From Aquincola tertiaricarbonis (GTDB taxonomy: Bacteria > Pseudomonadota > Gammaproteobacteria > Burkholderiales > Burkholderiaceae_C), in contig NZ_JZUE01000002.1 of the NCBI RefSeq assembly GCF_000969605.1, positions 1 through 64,000 on the forward strand: DNA of 64,000 bases. The letters are read 5' to 3'. Both the position numbers and the translations under genes were made by a program. Shown here one piece after another: positions 42,146 through 57,057 of the stretch (the first letter of the stretch is position 1; every line of letters starts with the position of its first letter). The notes under the pieces were generated by a model. The model saw only the letters and a list, made by a program, of their open reading frames with translations. It did no database searches and was not told where the DNA came from.

Positions 42146-43840
42146 TCAGCCCGCCGCGCAGGCCGCGTAGATGTCGTGCTCCGGCCGGTACACGCTGGTG
42201 TGCACGTCCAGCAGGCCCAGCACCGAATGGAACCAGTCGTCGTGGCTGCGGCGCACGTCGGCCTGCTGGCGCAGGCAGGCGGTGTGCACGCCGCTGCGCC
42301 GCTGCCAGTCGGCCGACAGCCAGGTGATCCAGGGCACGCGCTTCTGCACGTCCGGCGCCACCGCATAGGGCAGGCCGTGCAGGTAGAGGTTGTTCTCGCC
42401 CAGCGATTCGCCGTGGTCGCCCAGGTACACCATCGCGGTGCTGGCCTCGGTCTGGCGCTGCAGCCAGCCGACGGTGGCGGCCAGGAACTGGTCGGTATAG
42501 GCGATGCTGTTGTCGTAGGCATTGACCAGGGCCTGCGGGCTGCAGTCCTGCAGCTGGGCGCTGGTGCATTCGGGCAGGAAGCGCTTGGCCTGCGGTGGCG
42601 AGCGCTTGCTGTAGGCCGGGCCGTGGCTGCCCATCTGGTGCATCACCACCACCACGCCACGGGCGCGGCGCTCGGCGGGCAGGGCGGCGATGCGCTGCTC
42701 CAGGCCCTGCAGCATCACCATGTCCTGGCAGCTGCCGTCGGGGCACAGCATCGGGTCGGTGCCCGCGCTGGTGCTCACATGCGGCACGCGCTCGCACACG
42801 CCCTTGCAGCCGCTCTGGTTGTCGATCCACAGCACCGCCAGGCCGGCATGCTGCAGCACGTCCAGCAGGTTCTCGGTATCGTGCTCGCGGGCGCCGTAGG
42901 CCTCGCGGCCCAGGTGCGAGAACATGCAGGGCACCGAGGCCGCGGTGCTGGTGCCGCAGGACCAGACGTTGCGCAGGCTGGCCACGTCCAGGCGCGCCAG
43001 TGCCGGCGTGGTGTCGCGGTCGTAGCCGTTGAGGCCGAAGTTGCCGCTGCGCCCGGTCTCGCCCAGCACCAGCACCAGCAGCGGCGGCTTGCGGCCGGCG
43101 GCATGGCTGGGGCCCAGCTGCGCGTCGCGCCCCAGCGGCTGCAGCACGCCCGCGCCGCCGTGCAGCGGCTGCGCCGCCACGCTGCCCAGCGCCCACACGC
43201 TGTTCAGCGGGCTCATCTGGTAGCGCAGCGCCTTGTGGTTGCGCATCAGCGATGCCAGCGGCTGGAACAGCGCCAGCAGCAGCGCCAGCGCCATCGCCAG
43301 GCTGCCCAGCAGCAGGCCCAGGTTGCGCAGCGCCTGCCGGCCCGCGCCGCCATGGTGCAGCGGCAGCCGCCAAAGCAGCAGCACCGGCAGCCCCCCGGCC
43401 AGCGCCAGGGTGGCCAGCAGCCGGGCGCTCAGCAGGTCGGCGGCTTCGTGGGCATCGGTCTGCAGCACGTTCACCAGCATCGAGGGGTCGATGACGATGC
43501 GGTAGGCCAGCATGAAATGCAGGCTGGCCGCGGTGACCAGCAGCAGCAGCGCCAGCGCCGGCTTGAGCGTGCGGTGCCACGCCAGCAGGCTGGCCAGCGC
43601 GGTGGTCAGCGCCATCACGATGCCGGCCAGGCCCAGGCCCAGCAGCAGGCCGCGCAGGCCCTGCAGCTGGCCCAGCGCGGCCAGTTCACGCCACAGCGCC
43701 AGGTTGCCGACGGTGGCCATCCAGGCGCTGGCGCCCAGCACCGCCCACAGCGGCGAGCGGCCGGCCACCGGCGCAGCGCGCGCAGTGGTCGGCGTGGGCA
43801 GGGCCAGCCGGGGGCCGGCGTGGTAGGGCAGGGTGGTCAT
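42146..43840 (-). CDS. eptA: Phosphoethanolamine-lipid A transferase (EptA-like)
   Basis: Transfers phosphoethanolamine to lipid A phosphates at the periplasmic face of the inner membrane, lowering negative charge. The 564-residue protein has five N-terminal helices (to about residue 190) and a soluble sulfatase-fold domain. Thr262 in GETGRSGNFGLNGY is the expected nucleophile; Glu261, Asp475, His476 (LGDHGES) and His488 fit the zinc site. Six or more cysteines in the soluble domain match the disulfides of the family. Its start overlaps the PAP2 stop (TGATG). A PmrA-box-like site lies upstream of the pair. Equivalent MCR-like activity toward colistin is possible but not shown. Confidence 0.93.
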   Translation of the reverse strand: MTTLPYHAGPRLALPTPTTARAAPVAGRSPLWAVLGASAWMATVGNLALWRELAALGQLQGLRGLLLGLGLAGIVMALTTALASLLAWHRTLKPALALLLLVTAASLHFMLAYRIVIDPSMLVNVLQTDAHEAADLLSARLLATLALAGGLPVLLLWRLPLHHGGAGRQALRNLGLLLGSLAMALALLLALFQPLASLMRNHKALRYQMSPLNSVWALGSVAAQPLHGGAGVLQPLGRDAQLGPSHAAGRKPPLLVLVLGETGRSGNFGLNGYDRDTTPALARLDVASLRNVWSCGTSTAASVPCMFSHLGREAYGAREHDTENLLDVLQHAGLAVLWIDNQSGCKGVCERVPHVSTSAGTDPMLCPDGSCQDMVMLQGLEQRIAALPAERRARGVVVVMHQMGSHGPAYSKRSPPQAKRFLPECTSAQLQDCSPQALVNAYDNSIAYTDQFLAATVGWLQRQTEASTAMVYLGDHGESLGENNLYLHGLPYAVAPDVQKRVPWITWLSADWQRRSGVHTACLRQQADVRRSHDDWFHSVLGLLDVHTSVYRPEHDIYAACAAG

Positions 43841-44550
43841 CAAGGCTCCAGGCAGGAAGGTGCCGCCCGGCCTGCAGCCTGGCGGTTGAACAGGCCGTCC
43901 ATCGCCCAGGCCACCACCCAGCACAGCCAGGCGGACCACAGCGTGTGGCTCATGAAGTGCGCGCCGCGCGCCTGCTGCGCCAGGCCCAGCAGCAGCCCGG
44001 CGGCCAGGGCCGCCAGCAGCCAGCCGTCCGCCTGGCCGCGCAAGCCCGCGCGCCGGAAGGCGAACCAGCCGCTGACGAAGGCGAAGCCGGCCGAGGCATG
44101 GCCGGCGGGAAAACAGTGCCCGCTGCCGCCATCGGCCGTGCCTGGCCAGCGCCAGTGCGAGAGGTACTGCGCACTGCGGCCGAACAGCGCCAGCTCCTGC
44201 GGGCAGCTGGTGCTGCTGAAGCCCTTGAGCACCGACACCGCCAGCGCCGCGGCCAGGGTGCTCACCGCCAGTTGCAGCCGGTGGCGGCGGGCCAGCCCGC
44301 GCAGCGGCCCGCGGGGCCACCACACGCCCAGGCACAGCAGCAGCGCGCCCAGCCAGCCCAGCAGCCGCCCGCCCTCGTGCATCACCGGGCCCAGCAGCCA
44401 GTGGTCGCGCAGGGCGAAGCCGGCGGCATCGCCGAAGAGGCGGGCCAGCGGCAGGTCCAGCCCGCCGGCATCCCAGGCCAGCAGCGCGGCCAGGGCCAGC
44501 AGGGTGTTGCGCAGGAGAAAGGGGCGGGAGAACGGCGCAGTGGTCGGCAT
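43840..44550 (-). CDS. PAP2-family membrane phosphatase
   Basis: A 236-residue membrane protein of the PAP2/acid phosphatase superfamily. Elements of the active site are seen: KGFSSTSCPQEL, CFPAGHASAGF and GAHFMSHTLWSAW, variants of the KX6RP, PSGH and RX5HX3D motifs. The ATG at 44550 is used; a GTG at 44559 is possible. It is co-transcribed with the phosphoethanolamine transferase (stop and start overlap) and could be a lipid A or isoprenoid phosphatase that prepares the acceptor or recycles products. The precise substrate is inferred from context only. Confidence 0.85.
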   Translation of the reverse strand: MPTTAPFSRPFLLRNTLLALAALLAWDAGGLDLPLARLFGDAAGFALRDHWLLGPVMHEGGRLLGWLGALLLCLGVWWPRGPLRGLARRHRLQLAVSTLAAALAVSVLKGFSSTSCPQELALFGRSAQYLSHWRWPGTADGGSGHCFPAGHASAGFAFVSGWFAFRRAGLRGQADGWLLAALAAGLLLGLAQQARGAHFMSHTLWSAWLCWVVAWAMDGLFNRQAAGRAAPSCLEP

Positions 44551-44573
44551 GGCCGCCACGGTAGGCAGGGCGG

Positions 44574-44590
44574 CTTAAGGCCACCTTAAG
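44574..44590. promoter_or_regulatory. PmrA-box-like direct repeat in the eptA/PmrAB divergent promoter
   Basis: CTTAAG-GCCAC-CTTAAG: two identical half-sites separated by five bases, the architecture of PmrA (BasR) boxes. Since CTTAAG is its own complement, the box reads alike on both strands. It lies 23 bp from the PAP2 start and 24 bp from the response-regulator start, so it can serve both directions. CACAAT at 44602-44607 could be the -10 element of the regulator gene. Confidence 0.85.
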
Positions 44591-44614
44591 GGCCGCGGCG
44601 CCACAATCCGCTGC

Positions 44615-45295
44615 ATGCGAGTGCTGGTGGTGGAAGACGACGAGGGCATTGCCGCGGGCCTGGCGCTGGCGCTGCGCCAGCAAGGCCATGCGGTGGATGG
44701 CGCGGCCAGCGTGGCCGCCGGGTGGGCGCTGCTGCGGGCGGAGCCCTTCGAGCTGCTGCTGCTGGACCTGGGCCTGCCCGATGGCGACGGCAGCGAGCTG
44801 CTGCGCCGGGTGCGCGGCAACACCACCGGGCTGCCGGACGCGGCCATGCCGGTGCTCATCATGACCGCGCGCGACGAAGTGGCCTCGCGCATCGCCGGGC
44901 TGGACCTCGGCGCCGACGACTATGTGATCAAGCCCTTCCATCCCGACGAGCTGGCCGCCCGCATGCGCGCGCTGCGCCGCCGCGCGGCCGGCCGTGCGCA
45001 GCCGCTGCTGCAGTGCGGCGGCGTCACCATCGACCCCGCCACCCGCAGCGTGCTGCGCGAGGGCCGGCCGGTGGAGCTGTCGGCGCGGGAGTTCGCGGTG
45101 CTGCTGGCGCTGGTGGAGGCGCGGCCGCGGGTGCTCTCGCGGCCGCAGATCGAAGCCTGCCTATACAACTTCGATGGCGCGCTGGAAAGCAATGCGATCG
45201 AGGTGCATGTGCATCACCTGCGCCGCAAGCTGGGCGAGGGCGTGATCCGCACGCTGCGCGGCGTGGGCTACTTCGTGCCGGCGGACGCCGCCTGA
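44615..45295 (+). CDS. OmpR-family response regulator, PmrA/QseB-like
   Basis: A 226-residue response regulator. The receiver domain holds the acidic pocket Glu7-Asp8-Asp9, the phosphorylated Asp51 (LLLDLGLPDGDG), Thr84 and Lys106 (IKPF). The C-terminal winged helix (about 130-222) ends with TLRGVGYFV. It starts 24 bp after the PmrA-box-like repeat, leaving room for only a very short or no leader. The TGA stop overlaps the kinase ATG (TGATG). It probably activates the divergent lipid A modification genes and itself. Confidence 0.93.
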   Translation: MRVLVVEDDEGIAAGLALALRQQGHAVDGAASVAAGWALLRAEPFELLLLDLGLPDGDGSELLRRVRGNTTGLPDAAMPVLIMTARDEVASRIAGLDLGADDYVIKPFHPDELAARMRALRRRAAGRAQPLLQCGGVTIDPATRSVLREGRPVELSAREFAVLLALVEARPRVLSRPQIEACLYNFDGALESNAIEVHVHHLRRKLGEGVIRTLRGVGYFVPADAA

Positions 45296-46665
45296 TGGCC
45301 GGCCGCACGCTGCTGCGCCACCTGCTGGCCTGGTCGCTGGGCGCGCTGGCGCTGGTGTGGGCCAGCTTCGTGGTGGTGGGCTTCACCACCGGCCTGCACG
45401 AGGCCGACGAGCTGACCGACGGCCACCTGGCCAGCGTGGCCGCGCTGCAGGCGGCGCTGGGCGACAGCCGCTTCGACCCCGCCCGCCGGCCCGACCCCGG
45501 CCGCGACGTGGATGCCAGCCTGAAGAGCCACGACTACCAGCAGTCGCTCAGCGTGGTGGTGTGGGATGGCCAGGGCCGGCTGCTCACCTCCACCGGCGAT
45601 GCGCCGCTGCCGCCGTTCGATGCGGCCACCGGCTTCGCCGACCTGCAGCTGGGCCAGCCGGCCGCGCGCTGGCGCAGCTTCTCCCGCTGGGACGGCCCGG
45701 AGCGCCAGCGCAAGATCACGGTGATGCTCAGCGTGCAGGAGCGCGACGACCTGGCCTGGGACATCGCCGAGCAGGTGGCCAGCCCCGGCCTGTGGCTGAT
45801 GCCGGCCATCGCCGTGGTGCTGGGCCTGGCGACGCGGCGCGGACTGAAGCCGCTGCACGACCTCTCGCGCGACGTGCTGGCGCTGGACGTGCACCGGCCG
45901 CAGCCGTTGCCCGACCGCCATCCGCACGAGGAGTTCAAGGGCATGGTGGCGGCCATCAACACCCTGGTGGGCCGCCAGCATGCCGCCCTGCAGCGCGAGC
46001 GGCAGCTGGCCAGCGAGCTGGCGCATGAGCTGCGCACGCCGCTGGCCTCGCTGGCGCTGCATGCGCGCACGCTGCAGGGCCCGATGGCGGAGGCCGACCG
46101 CCGCGCCTCGCTGCAGCGGCTGGAGGACGATGCGATGCGCGCCGGCGAGGTGGTGCAGCAGCTGCTGTCCCTGGCGCGCGCCAGCCGCACCGAGATGGAC
46201 GAGGCCGCCCAGCCCTGCGACCTGGCTGCGCTGGCGCGCGAGGTGGTGGCCGACTATGCCCAGCGCGCCCACGACAGCGGCCATGAGCTGGCCCTGGTCG
46301 AGGAACCGGCCGGCCAGGCCTTCATGCTGGCCGGGCATCCGCTGCTGCTGGCCCTGGCGCTGCGCAACCTGATCGACAACGCCCTGGGCCACACGCCGGC
46401 CGGCACGCTGGTGGAGGTGCAGCTGCAGGCCGGCGAGCGCTGGCTGCAGGTGTGCGACAGCGGCGGGCCGGCCGGCGCGAGGACGGCGTCGACGGGGCCC
46501 GCCGCTTCCAGCGTCTACACCGCCGGGCTCGGCCTGGGCCACCGGGTGGTGGACAAGGTCGCCACGATCCATGACGCCCGCTTCGAGCAGCGGCCGCCGC
46601 CGCCGGGGTTTGCCAGCTGCTACCGGCTGAGTTTCGGGCCCGGGGGCACGCCCGCCGCTATCTGA
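45295..46665 (+). CDS. Sensor histidine kinase, PmrB/QseC-like
   Basis: A 456-residue inner-membrane kinase with one helix near residues 8-30, a periplasmic sensor segment (about 31-165), a second helix (about 166-180), HAMP-like linker and the phospho-acceptor His244 in ELAHELRTPLASL. The ATPase domain has the N-box LRNLIDNALGH and glycine-rich GLGLGHR. The G1 box is weakly conserved (CDSGGPAGAR). Translationally coupled to the regulator. Signals may be metals, low pH or cationic peptides by analogy with PmrB; no Glu-rich iron motif is obvious. Confidence 0.92.
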   Translation: MAGRTLLRHLLAWSLGALALVWASFVVVGFTTGLHEADELTDGHLASVAALQAALGDSRFDPARRPDPGRDVDASLKSHDYQQSLSVVVWDGQGRLLTSTGDAPLPPFDAATGFADLQLGQPAARWRSFSRWDGPERQRKITVMLSVQERDDLAWDIAEQVASPGLWLMPAIAVVLGLATRRGLKPLHDLSRDVLALDVHRPQPLPDRHPHEEFKGMVAAINTLVGRQHAALQRERQLASELAHELRTPLASLALHARTLQGPMAEADRRASLQRLEDDAMRAGEVVQQLLSLARASRTEMDEAAQPCDLAALAREVVADYAQRAHDSGHELALVEEPAGQAFMLAGHPLLLALALRNLIDNALGHTPAGTLVEVQLQAGERWLQVCDSGGPAGARTASTGPAASSVYTAGLGLGHRVVDKVATIHDARFEQRPPPPGFASCYRLSFGPGGTPAAI

Positions 46666-46687
46666 GCGGCCGCGGCGGCGGGCTCGT

Positions 46688-47398
46688 TCATGCCTGCCGC
46701 GGCCGCACCGTGGCCGCGGCCAGCCCGTTGCGGAAGTGCTCGCGTGTCAGTGCCTCGGCCGCCGCGGCGTCGCGGGCCTGCAGGGCCTGCATCAGCGCCC
46801 GGTGCTCGGCCAGCGAATCGGCCAGCCGGCCTTCGCGGAACAGCGAATGGTGGCGGTTGAGCTTCATCACCTTGCGCAGGTCGATCACCACCTGCGTGCG
46901 CCAGCGGTTGTCGGCGATGTCCAGGATGCGCAGGTGGAAGGCCTCGTTCAGCGCGAAGAAGCGCTCCCGGTCGTCCACCGCCGCCTCCAGCTGCGCATGC
47001 AGCGCCTCCAGCTCGGCCATCTGCGCCGGGCTGGCCAGCCGCGCCACATCGGCGGCGGCATCGCTTTCCAGCAGGGAAAGCAGGTGGTACACGTCGGTCA
47101 CGTCGCGCACCGACATCTCGGTGACATAGGCGCCGCGGCGCGGCTTCATCGTGATCAGGCCTTCGGTGGCCAGCACCTTCAGCGCCTCGCGCAGCGGCGT
47201 GCGGCTGATGCCGTATTCGCCGCAAAGGCGCTGCTCGTCGATCCAGCTGCCCGGCGCCAGGGTGTGCGAGAGGATGCCCGCACGCAGCCGCTCGGCCACG
47301 TGCTCGTACAGCGGCCTGCCATCATGGCGGCCTGCCGGCATCACCTCGGCGGGGGAGGCCTCAGGCGCAGGCTGTGACTTCTCGACGGAATTTGACAT
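46688..47398 (-). CDS. GntR/FCD-family regulator of the propionate/methylmalonyl-CoA genes
   Basis: A 236-residue regulator with a winged helix-turn-helix (EYGISRTPLREALKVLATEGL, about 62-82, given here in part as its key core) and a C-terminal FCD ligand-binding domain with conserved acidic and His residues in FALNEAFHLRIL. It is transcribed away from the methylmalonyl-CoA mutase gene, and a perfect inverted repeat lies 16 bp upstream of its start. This setting suggests control of the pathway at 47.5-56.5 kb. The ligand, perhaps an acyl-CoA or organic acid, is unknown. Confidence 0.9.
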   Translation of the reverse strand: MSNSVEKSQPAPEASPAEVMPAGRHDGRPLYEHVAERLRAGILSHTLAPGSWIDEQRLCGEYGISRTPLREALKVLATEGLITMKPRRGAYVTEMSVRDVTDVYHLLSLLESDAAADVARLASPAQMAELEALHAQLEAAVDDRERFFALNEAFHLRILDIADNRWRTQVVIDLRKVMKLNRHHSLFREGRLADSLAEHRALMQALQARDAAAAEALTREHFRNGLAAATVRPRQA

Positions 47399-47414
47399 CG
47401 CCAGGGGGGATCAA

Positions 47415-47436
47415 CATAATTCAGTTTTGAATTATG
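47415..47436. promoter_or_regulatory. Operator candidate: perfect 9-bp inverted repeat
   Basis: CATAATTCA-GTTT-TGAATTATG, a perfect inverted repeat in otherwise GC-rich DNA, lies between the divergent GntR gene (start 47398) and the mutase gene (start 47509). Size and symmetry suit a GntR dimer, and its nearness to the GntR start predicts autoregulation. Confidence 0.8.
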
Positions 47437-47508
47437 GGCGTGCGGGCGGTTGGATGTCCAGTGCGTCCGGGGCGCCGCGGTGGCGCGCCTTCCCTGCTGG
47501 AGCCTTTC

Positions 47509-49689
<2,181 letters not shown>

Positions 49690-49712
49690 GCCTCGCACAC
49701 GCCGCTGCGCCG

Positions 49713-50738
49713 ATGCTGCCCGCCGCCGACCAGGCGCTGGCCGATGCCGTGACCGGCCCGCCGGGCCCGGCCCAGCGCCGTGCCATCGCCAAGACGATCA
49801 CGCTGCTGGAGTCCAGCCGCGAGGACCACCGCCGCCGTGCCGACGAGCTGCTGAACACGCTGCTGCCGCAGAGCGGCCGCTCGTTCCGGCTGGGCATCAG
49901 CGGCGTGCCGGGTGTGGGCAAGAGCACCTTCATCGAAGGCCTGGGCCTCTTCCTCATCGCGCAGGGCCACCGGGTGGCGGTGCTGGCCATCGATCCGTCG
50001 TCCAGCGTGTCGGGCGGCAGCATCCTGGGCGACAAGACGCGCATGGAGCAGCTGTCGGTGCATGAGCAGGCCTTCATCCGCCCCAGCCCGGCCAGCGGCA
50101 CGCTGGGCGGCGTGGCCGAGCGCACCCGTGAATCGATGCTGGTGGCCGAGGCCGCGGGCTACGACGTGGTCATCGTCGAGACCGTGGGCGTGGGCCAGAG
50201 CGAAACCGCCGTCAGCGGCATGACCGACATGTTCGTGCTGCTGCAGCTGCCCAATGCCGGCGACGACCTGCAGGCCATCAAGAAGGGCGTGATGGAGCTG
50301 GCCGACCTGGTGGTGATCAACAAGGCCGACCTGGACGAAGCCGCGGCCACACGGGCGCGCGCGCAGATCACCTCGGCGCTGCGGCTCTTTGGCCACCATG
50401 GCAACCCGGCGCATGCCAGCCATGCGGTGGACGGCGCGCCGGTGCAATGGCAGCCGCAGGTGCTGCAGCTCAGCGCGCTCAAGGGCCAGGGCCTGCCCGA
50501 GTTCTGGGCCGCCGTCAGCCGCTTCCGCGAGCTGCAGACGGCCGGCGGCCGGCTGCTGCAACGCCGCCGCGCACAGGACCAGGCCTGGATGTGGGAACGC
50601 ATCGAGGCCGGATTGAAGAGCCGCTTTCGCCACCATCCGGCGGTGCGGGAGGCCCTGCCCGAAGTCAACGCCGAAGTGCGCGCCGGCACGCTGGCCGCCT
50701 CGGTCGCGGCCCGCCGGCTGCTCGATCTTTTGAACTGA
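49713..50738 (+). CDS. meaB: MeaB/ArgK-type GTPase, methylmalonyl-CoA mutase chaperone
   Basis: G3E GTPase that gates cofactor delivery and protects the mutase from inactivation. The 341 residues have the P-loop GVPGVGKST (64-72), the [18 protein letters not shown] switch region, [10 protein letters not shown] and the NKAD nucleotide-specificity motif. The ATG at 49713 gives the usual length. A TTG at 49686, overlapping the mutase stop, would add nine residues and cannot be excluded. Its position directly after scpA is the rule for this chaperone. Confidence 0.94.
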   Translation: MLPAADQALADAVTGPPGPAQRRAIAKTITLLESSREDHRRRADELLNTLLPQSGRSFRLGISGVPGVGKSTFIEGLGLFLIAQGHRVAVLAIDPSSSVSGGSILGDKTRMEQLSVHEQAFIRPSPASGTLGGVAERTRESMLVAEAAGYDVVIVETVGVGQSETAVSGMTDMFVLLQLPNAGDDLQAIKKGVMELADLVVINKADLDEAAATRARAQITSALRLFGHHGNPAHASHAVDGAPVQWQPQVLQLSALKGQGLPEFWAAVSRFRELQTAGGRLLQRRRAQDQAWMWERIEAGLKSRFRHHPAVREALPEVNAEVRAGTLAASVAARRLLDLLN

Positions 50739-50769
50739 AAACCACGCATCCCAGGAGAGGCTGAACGCC

Positions 50770-52302
<1,533 letters not shown>

Positions 52303-52319
52303 GCGAAGGAGCGCATGCC

Positions 52320-52940
52320 ATGGCCATCACGCTGCACTACCACCCTTATTCCCGCGCCGCCGGCACGCTCTGGGCGCTCGAGGAAGCCGGCGTCCCGTAC
52401 GACCTGAAGGTCGTCGACATCATGAAGGGCGAGCAGAAGCAACCCGGCCTGCTGTCGATCAACCCGATGGGCAAGCTGCCCACGCTGGTCGATGGCGACG
52501 TCGTCGTCACCGAGGCGGCCGCCATCGCGCTGTACCTTGCCGACCGCTATGCCGCCGACCGGCTGGCGCCGCCGCCCGATTCGCCGCAGCGCGGCACCTA
52601 CCTGCGCTGGTCGTTCTTCACGCCCGGCGTCGTGGAGCCGGCCGTGATGGCGAAGGGCTCGGGCTGGGAGGTCAAGGAGATGTCGGCCGGCTGGGGCAAC
52701 TACCAGGCGATGCTGGCCGCGGCCGAGAGTGCGCTGGTGCCCGGCCCCTTCCTGCTCGGCGAGCGGTTCTCGATGGCCGACGTGGTGTTCGGCGGCATGC
52801 TGCGCTTTCTCATTGGCTTCAAGCAGATCGAGGCCACGCCTGGCTTCTCCGCCTACGTGGCCCGGCTCGACGAGCGGCCGGCCTTCCAGCGTGCCGAGGC
52901 GCGCAACCAATCCATGCGCAAGGAGCTGGGTCTCCAGTAG
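52320..52940 (+). CDS. Glutathione S-transferase family protein
   Basis: A 206-residue GST with a thioredoxin-fold N-terminal domain (HYHPYSRAAGTLWALEEAG; INPMGKLPTLVDGD; Glu-Ala pair after TEAAAIALYLAD) and a helical C-terminal domain. The usual catalytic Tyr/Ser position is occupied by the YSR region. AAGGAG at 52306 is ideally spaced. It is embedded between pccB (17 bp) and pccA (4 bp), so it is surely co-transcribed with the carboxylase. Its link to propionate metabolism is unclear; it may detoxify an electrophilic by-product. I do not assign a substrate. Confidence 0.9.
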   Translation: MAITLHYHPYSRAAGTLWALEEAGVPYDLKVVDIMKGEQKQPGLLSINPMGKLPTLVDGDVVVTEAAAIALYLADRYAADRLAPPPDSPQRGTYLRWSFFTPGVVEPAVMAKGSGWEVKEMSAGWGNYQAMLAAAESALVPGPFLLGERFSMADVVFGGMLRFLIGFKQIEATPGFSAYVARLDERPAFQRAEARNQSMRKELGLQ

Positions 52941-52944
52941 CCAC

Positions 52945-54972
<2,028 letters not shown>

Positions 54973-55001
54973 ACGCGTTGAATTGAAGAGGACCTGGCTG
55001 C

Positions 55002-56045
55002 ATGACGGCACGTGAGATGGGTGAGGAAGTGATCGCGCAACCGGTGGTGCAGCCGTTGCAATGGCAGCTGCCGCGCAAGCCGCATGCGGTGGCCGAAGCT
55101 TCCGCAGCATGGTCGGCCGAGGGCGTGCTGGCGCTGATGGAGATGCCCTTCATGGCGCTGGTGCAGCGGGCCCATGCGGTCCACCAGCAGCACTTTCCGG
55201 CGGGTGACGTGGAGCTGGCCTCGCTGCTGTCGGTCAAGACCGGCGGCTGCCCGGAGGACTGCGGCTACTGCCCGCAGTCCGTTCATTACGACACCGGCGT
55301 GGAAGCCGGCAAGCTGATGGACATGGACGCGGTGATGGCAGCCGCCCGCGCCGCAAAGGCGGCGGGTGCCGCACGCTTCTGCATGGGTGCGGCCTGGCGC
55401 TCGCCCAAGGACCGCGACATCGAGAAGGTGAGCGAGCTGGTGCGCGGCGTGAAGGCGCTGGGGCTGGAAGCCTGCGCCACGCTGGGCATGCTCACGCCAT
55501 CGCAGGCTGGCGCGTTGAAGGACGCGGGCCTGGACTACTACAACCACAACCTCGACACCGCGCCCGACTTCTACGGCGACATCATCCGCACCCGCGAGTA
55601 CGAGGACCGGCTCGACACCCTCGGCCATGTGCGGGATGCGGGCCTGAAGGTGTGCTGCGGCGGCATCGTCGGCATGGGCGAGACGCGGCTGCAGCGCGCC
55701 GGCCTGATCGCGCAACTCGCCAGCCTGAGCCCCGCGCCCGAGTCGGTACCGGTCAATCAGCTCGTGGCCGTGCCCGGCACGCCGTTGGCAGAGGCCGAGC
55801 CGGTCGATCCGTTCGAGGTGGTGCGGGTCATCGCAGCGGCGCGCATCACGATGCCCCGCTCGCGGGTGCGGCTGTCGGCCGGCCGCCGCGGCCTGGACGA
55901 AGGCGTGCAGGCGCTGTGCTTCATGGCCGGCGCCAACTCCATCTTCTATGGCGACAAGCTGCTGGTCACCGGCAACCCCGACGCCACCGCCGACCGCGCG
56001 CTGCTGGCGCGGCTGGACCTGCCCATCACCGCCACCCGCGGCTGA
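55002..56045 (+). CDS. bioB: Biotin synthase
   Basis: Radical SAM enzyme that inserts sulfur into dethiobiotin. The 347-residue protein has the CxxxCxxC cluster motif Cys83-Cys87-Cys90 in [15 protein letters not shown], and the second [2Fe-2S] cluster region with [16 protein letters not shown]. The first 40 residues are an extra leader of unclear role. It stands 29 bp after pccA with a GAGGA upstream and no other biotin genes in the window, so its placement looks functional: cofactor synthesis next to a biotin-dependent carboxylase. Confidence 0.96.
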   Translation: MTAREMGEEVIAQPVVQPLQWQLPRKPHAVAEASAAWSAEGVLALMEMPFMALVQRAHAVHQQHFPAGDVELASLLSVKTGGCPEDCGYCPQSVHYDTGVEAGKLMDMDAVMAAARAAKAAGAARFCMGAAWRSPKDRDIEKVSELVRGVKALGLEACATLGMLTPSQAGALKDAGLDYYNHNLDTAPDFYGDIIRTREYEDRLDTLGHVRDAGLKVCCGGIVGMGETRLQRAGLIAQLASLSPAPESVPVNQLVAVPGTPLAEAEPVDPFEVVRVIAAARITMPRSRVRLSAGRRGLDEGVQALCFMAGANSIFYGDKLLVTGNPDATADRALLARLDLPITATRG

Positions 56046-56053
56046 AGCACACC

Positions 56054-56542
<489 letters not shown>

Positions 56543-56547
56543 ACGGC

Positions 56548-56907
56548 ATGGACGACAGCAGTCAGATCGTCATCCCCGACTCCTTCATCGCGCTGTACCA
56601 GAGCGCCCCGGGCCGCAAGCCCAGCCTGCCGCGGCTGGAACTCACCGCACGCTACGAGCTGTGCGAAGACCTGGCCACGATGCTCGTGGACCAGGCGCAG
56701 ACGCTGCAGTTCAAGGACGACCTGCCCGAGGACATCGTGCTCGACCGCTGCCTGCGCGGGCTGCAGGCCGCCACCGACACGGTAACGGGCGATGAAGCCG
56801 TTTGGGTGGTACGCCGCACCGCCGAGCTGCTGAACTGGAGCTGGGCGCCGAAGGTGGAATTGCCGCCGGCCCCGGCCGGCGAGGCGCCGGACAGCGGGCT
56901 TGTCTAG
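56548..56907 (+). CDS. Hypothetical protein, 119 residues
   Basis: Starts 5 bp after the VOC gene, so it is probably the last gene of the propionyl-CoA transcript. The protein is acidic in the centre (LQFKDDLPEDIVLDR) and helical in appearance, with no signal peptide or membrane segment; the last 15 residues are Pro/Ala-rich. The pattern LYELCEDLATMLVD-like plus WVVRRTAELLNW suggests a small helical domain. I do not recognise a family. Its TAG stop lies in a 12-bp sequence that is repeated at 57257. Confidence 0.75.
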   Translation: MDDSSQIVIPDSFIALYQSAPGRKPSLPRLELTARYELCEDLATMLVDQAQTLQFKDDLPEDIVLDRCLRGLQAATDTVTGDEAVWVVRRTAELLNWSWAPKVELPPAPAGEAPDSGLV

Positions 56908-56915
56908 ACAGGTGA
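56904..56915. repeat. 12-bp direct repeat, left copy
   Basis: CTAGACAGGTGA, identical to the copy at 57257-57268. The first four bases include the stop codon of the 119-residue protein. The two copies bracket a 341-bp segment containing a broken gene. Confidence 0.85.
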
Positions 56916-57057
56916 ACCGTGCAGGCACTGGCCTGCCGGAACACGTTGCTTGGCGGGGTCGACGCCCGCAGTCAGCATCGCCACGGGCTGTACCTTTGGA
57001 TTCGGGCGCCTGGACGCTGCAGGCGCCGCACCACCGCCGCCCGGCGGCAGATGTCCA

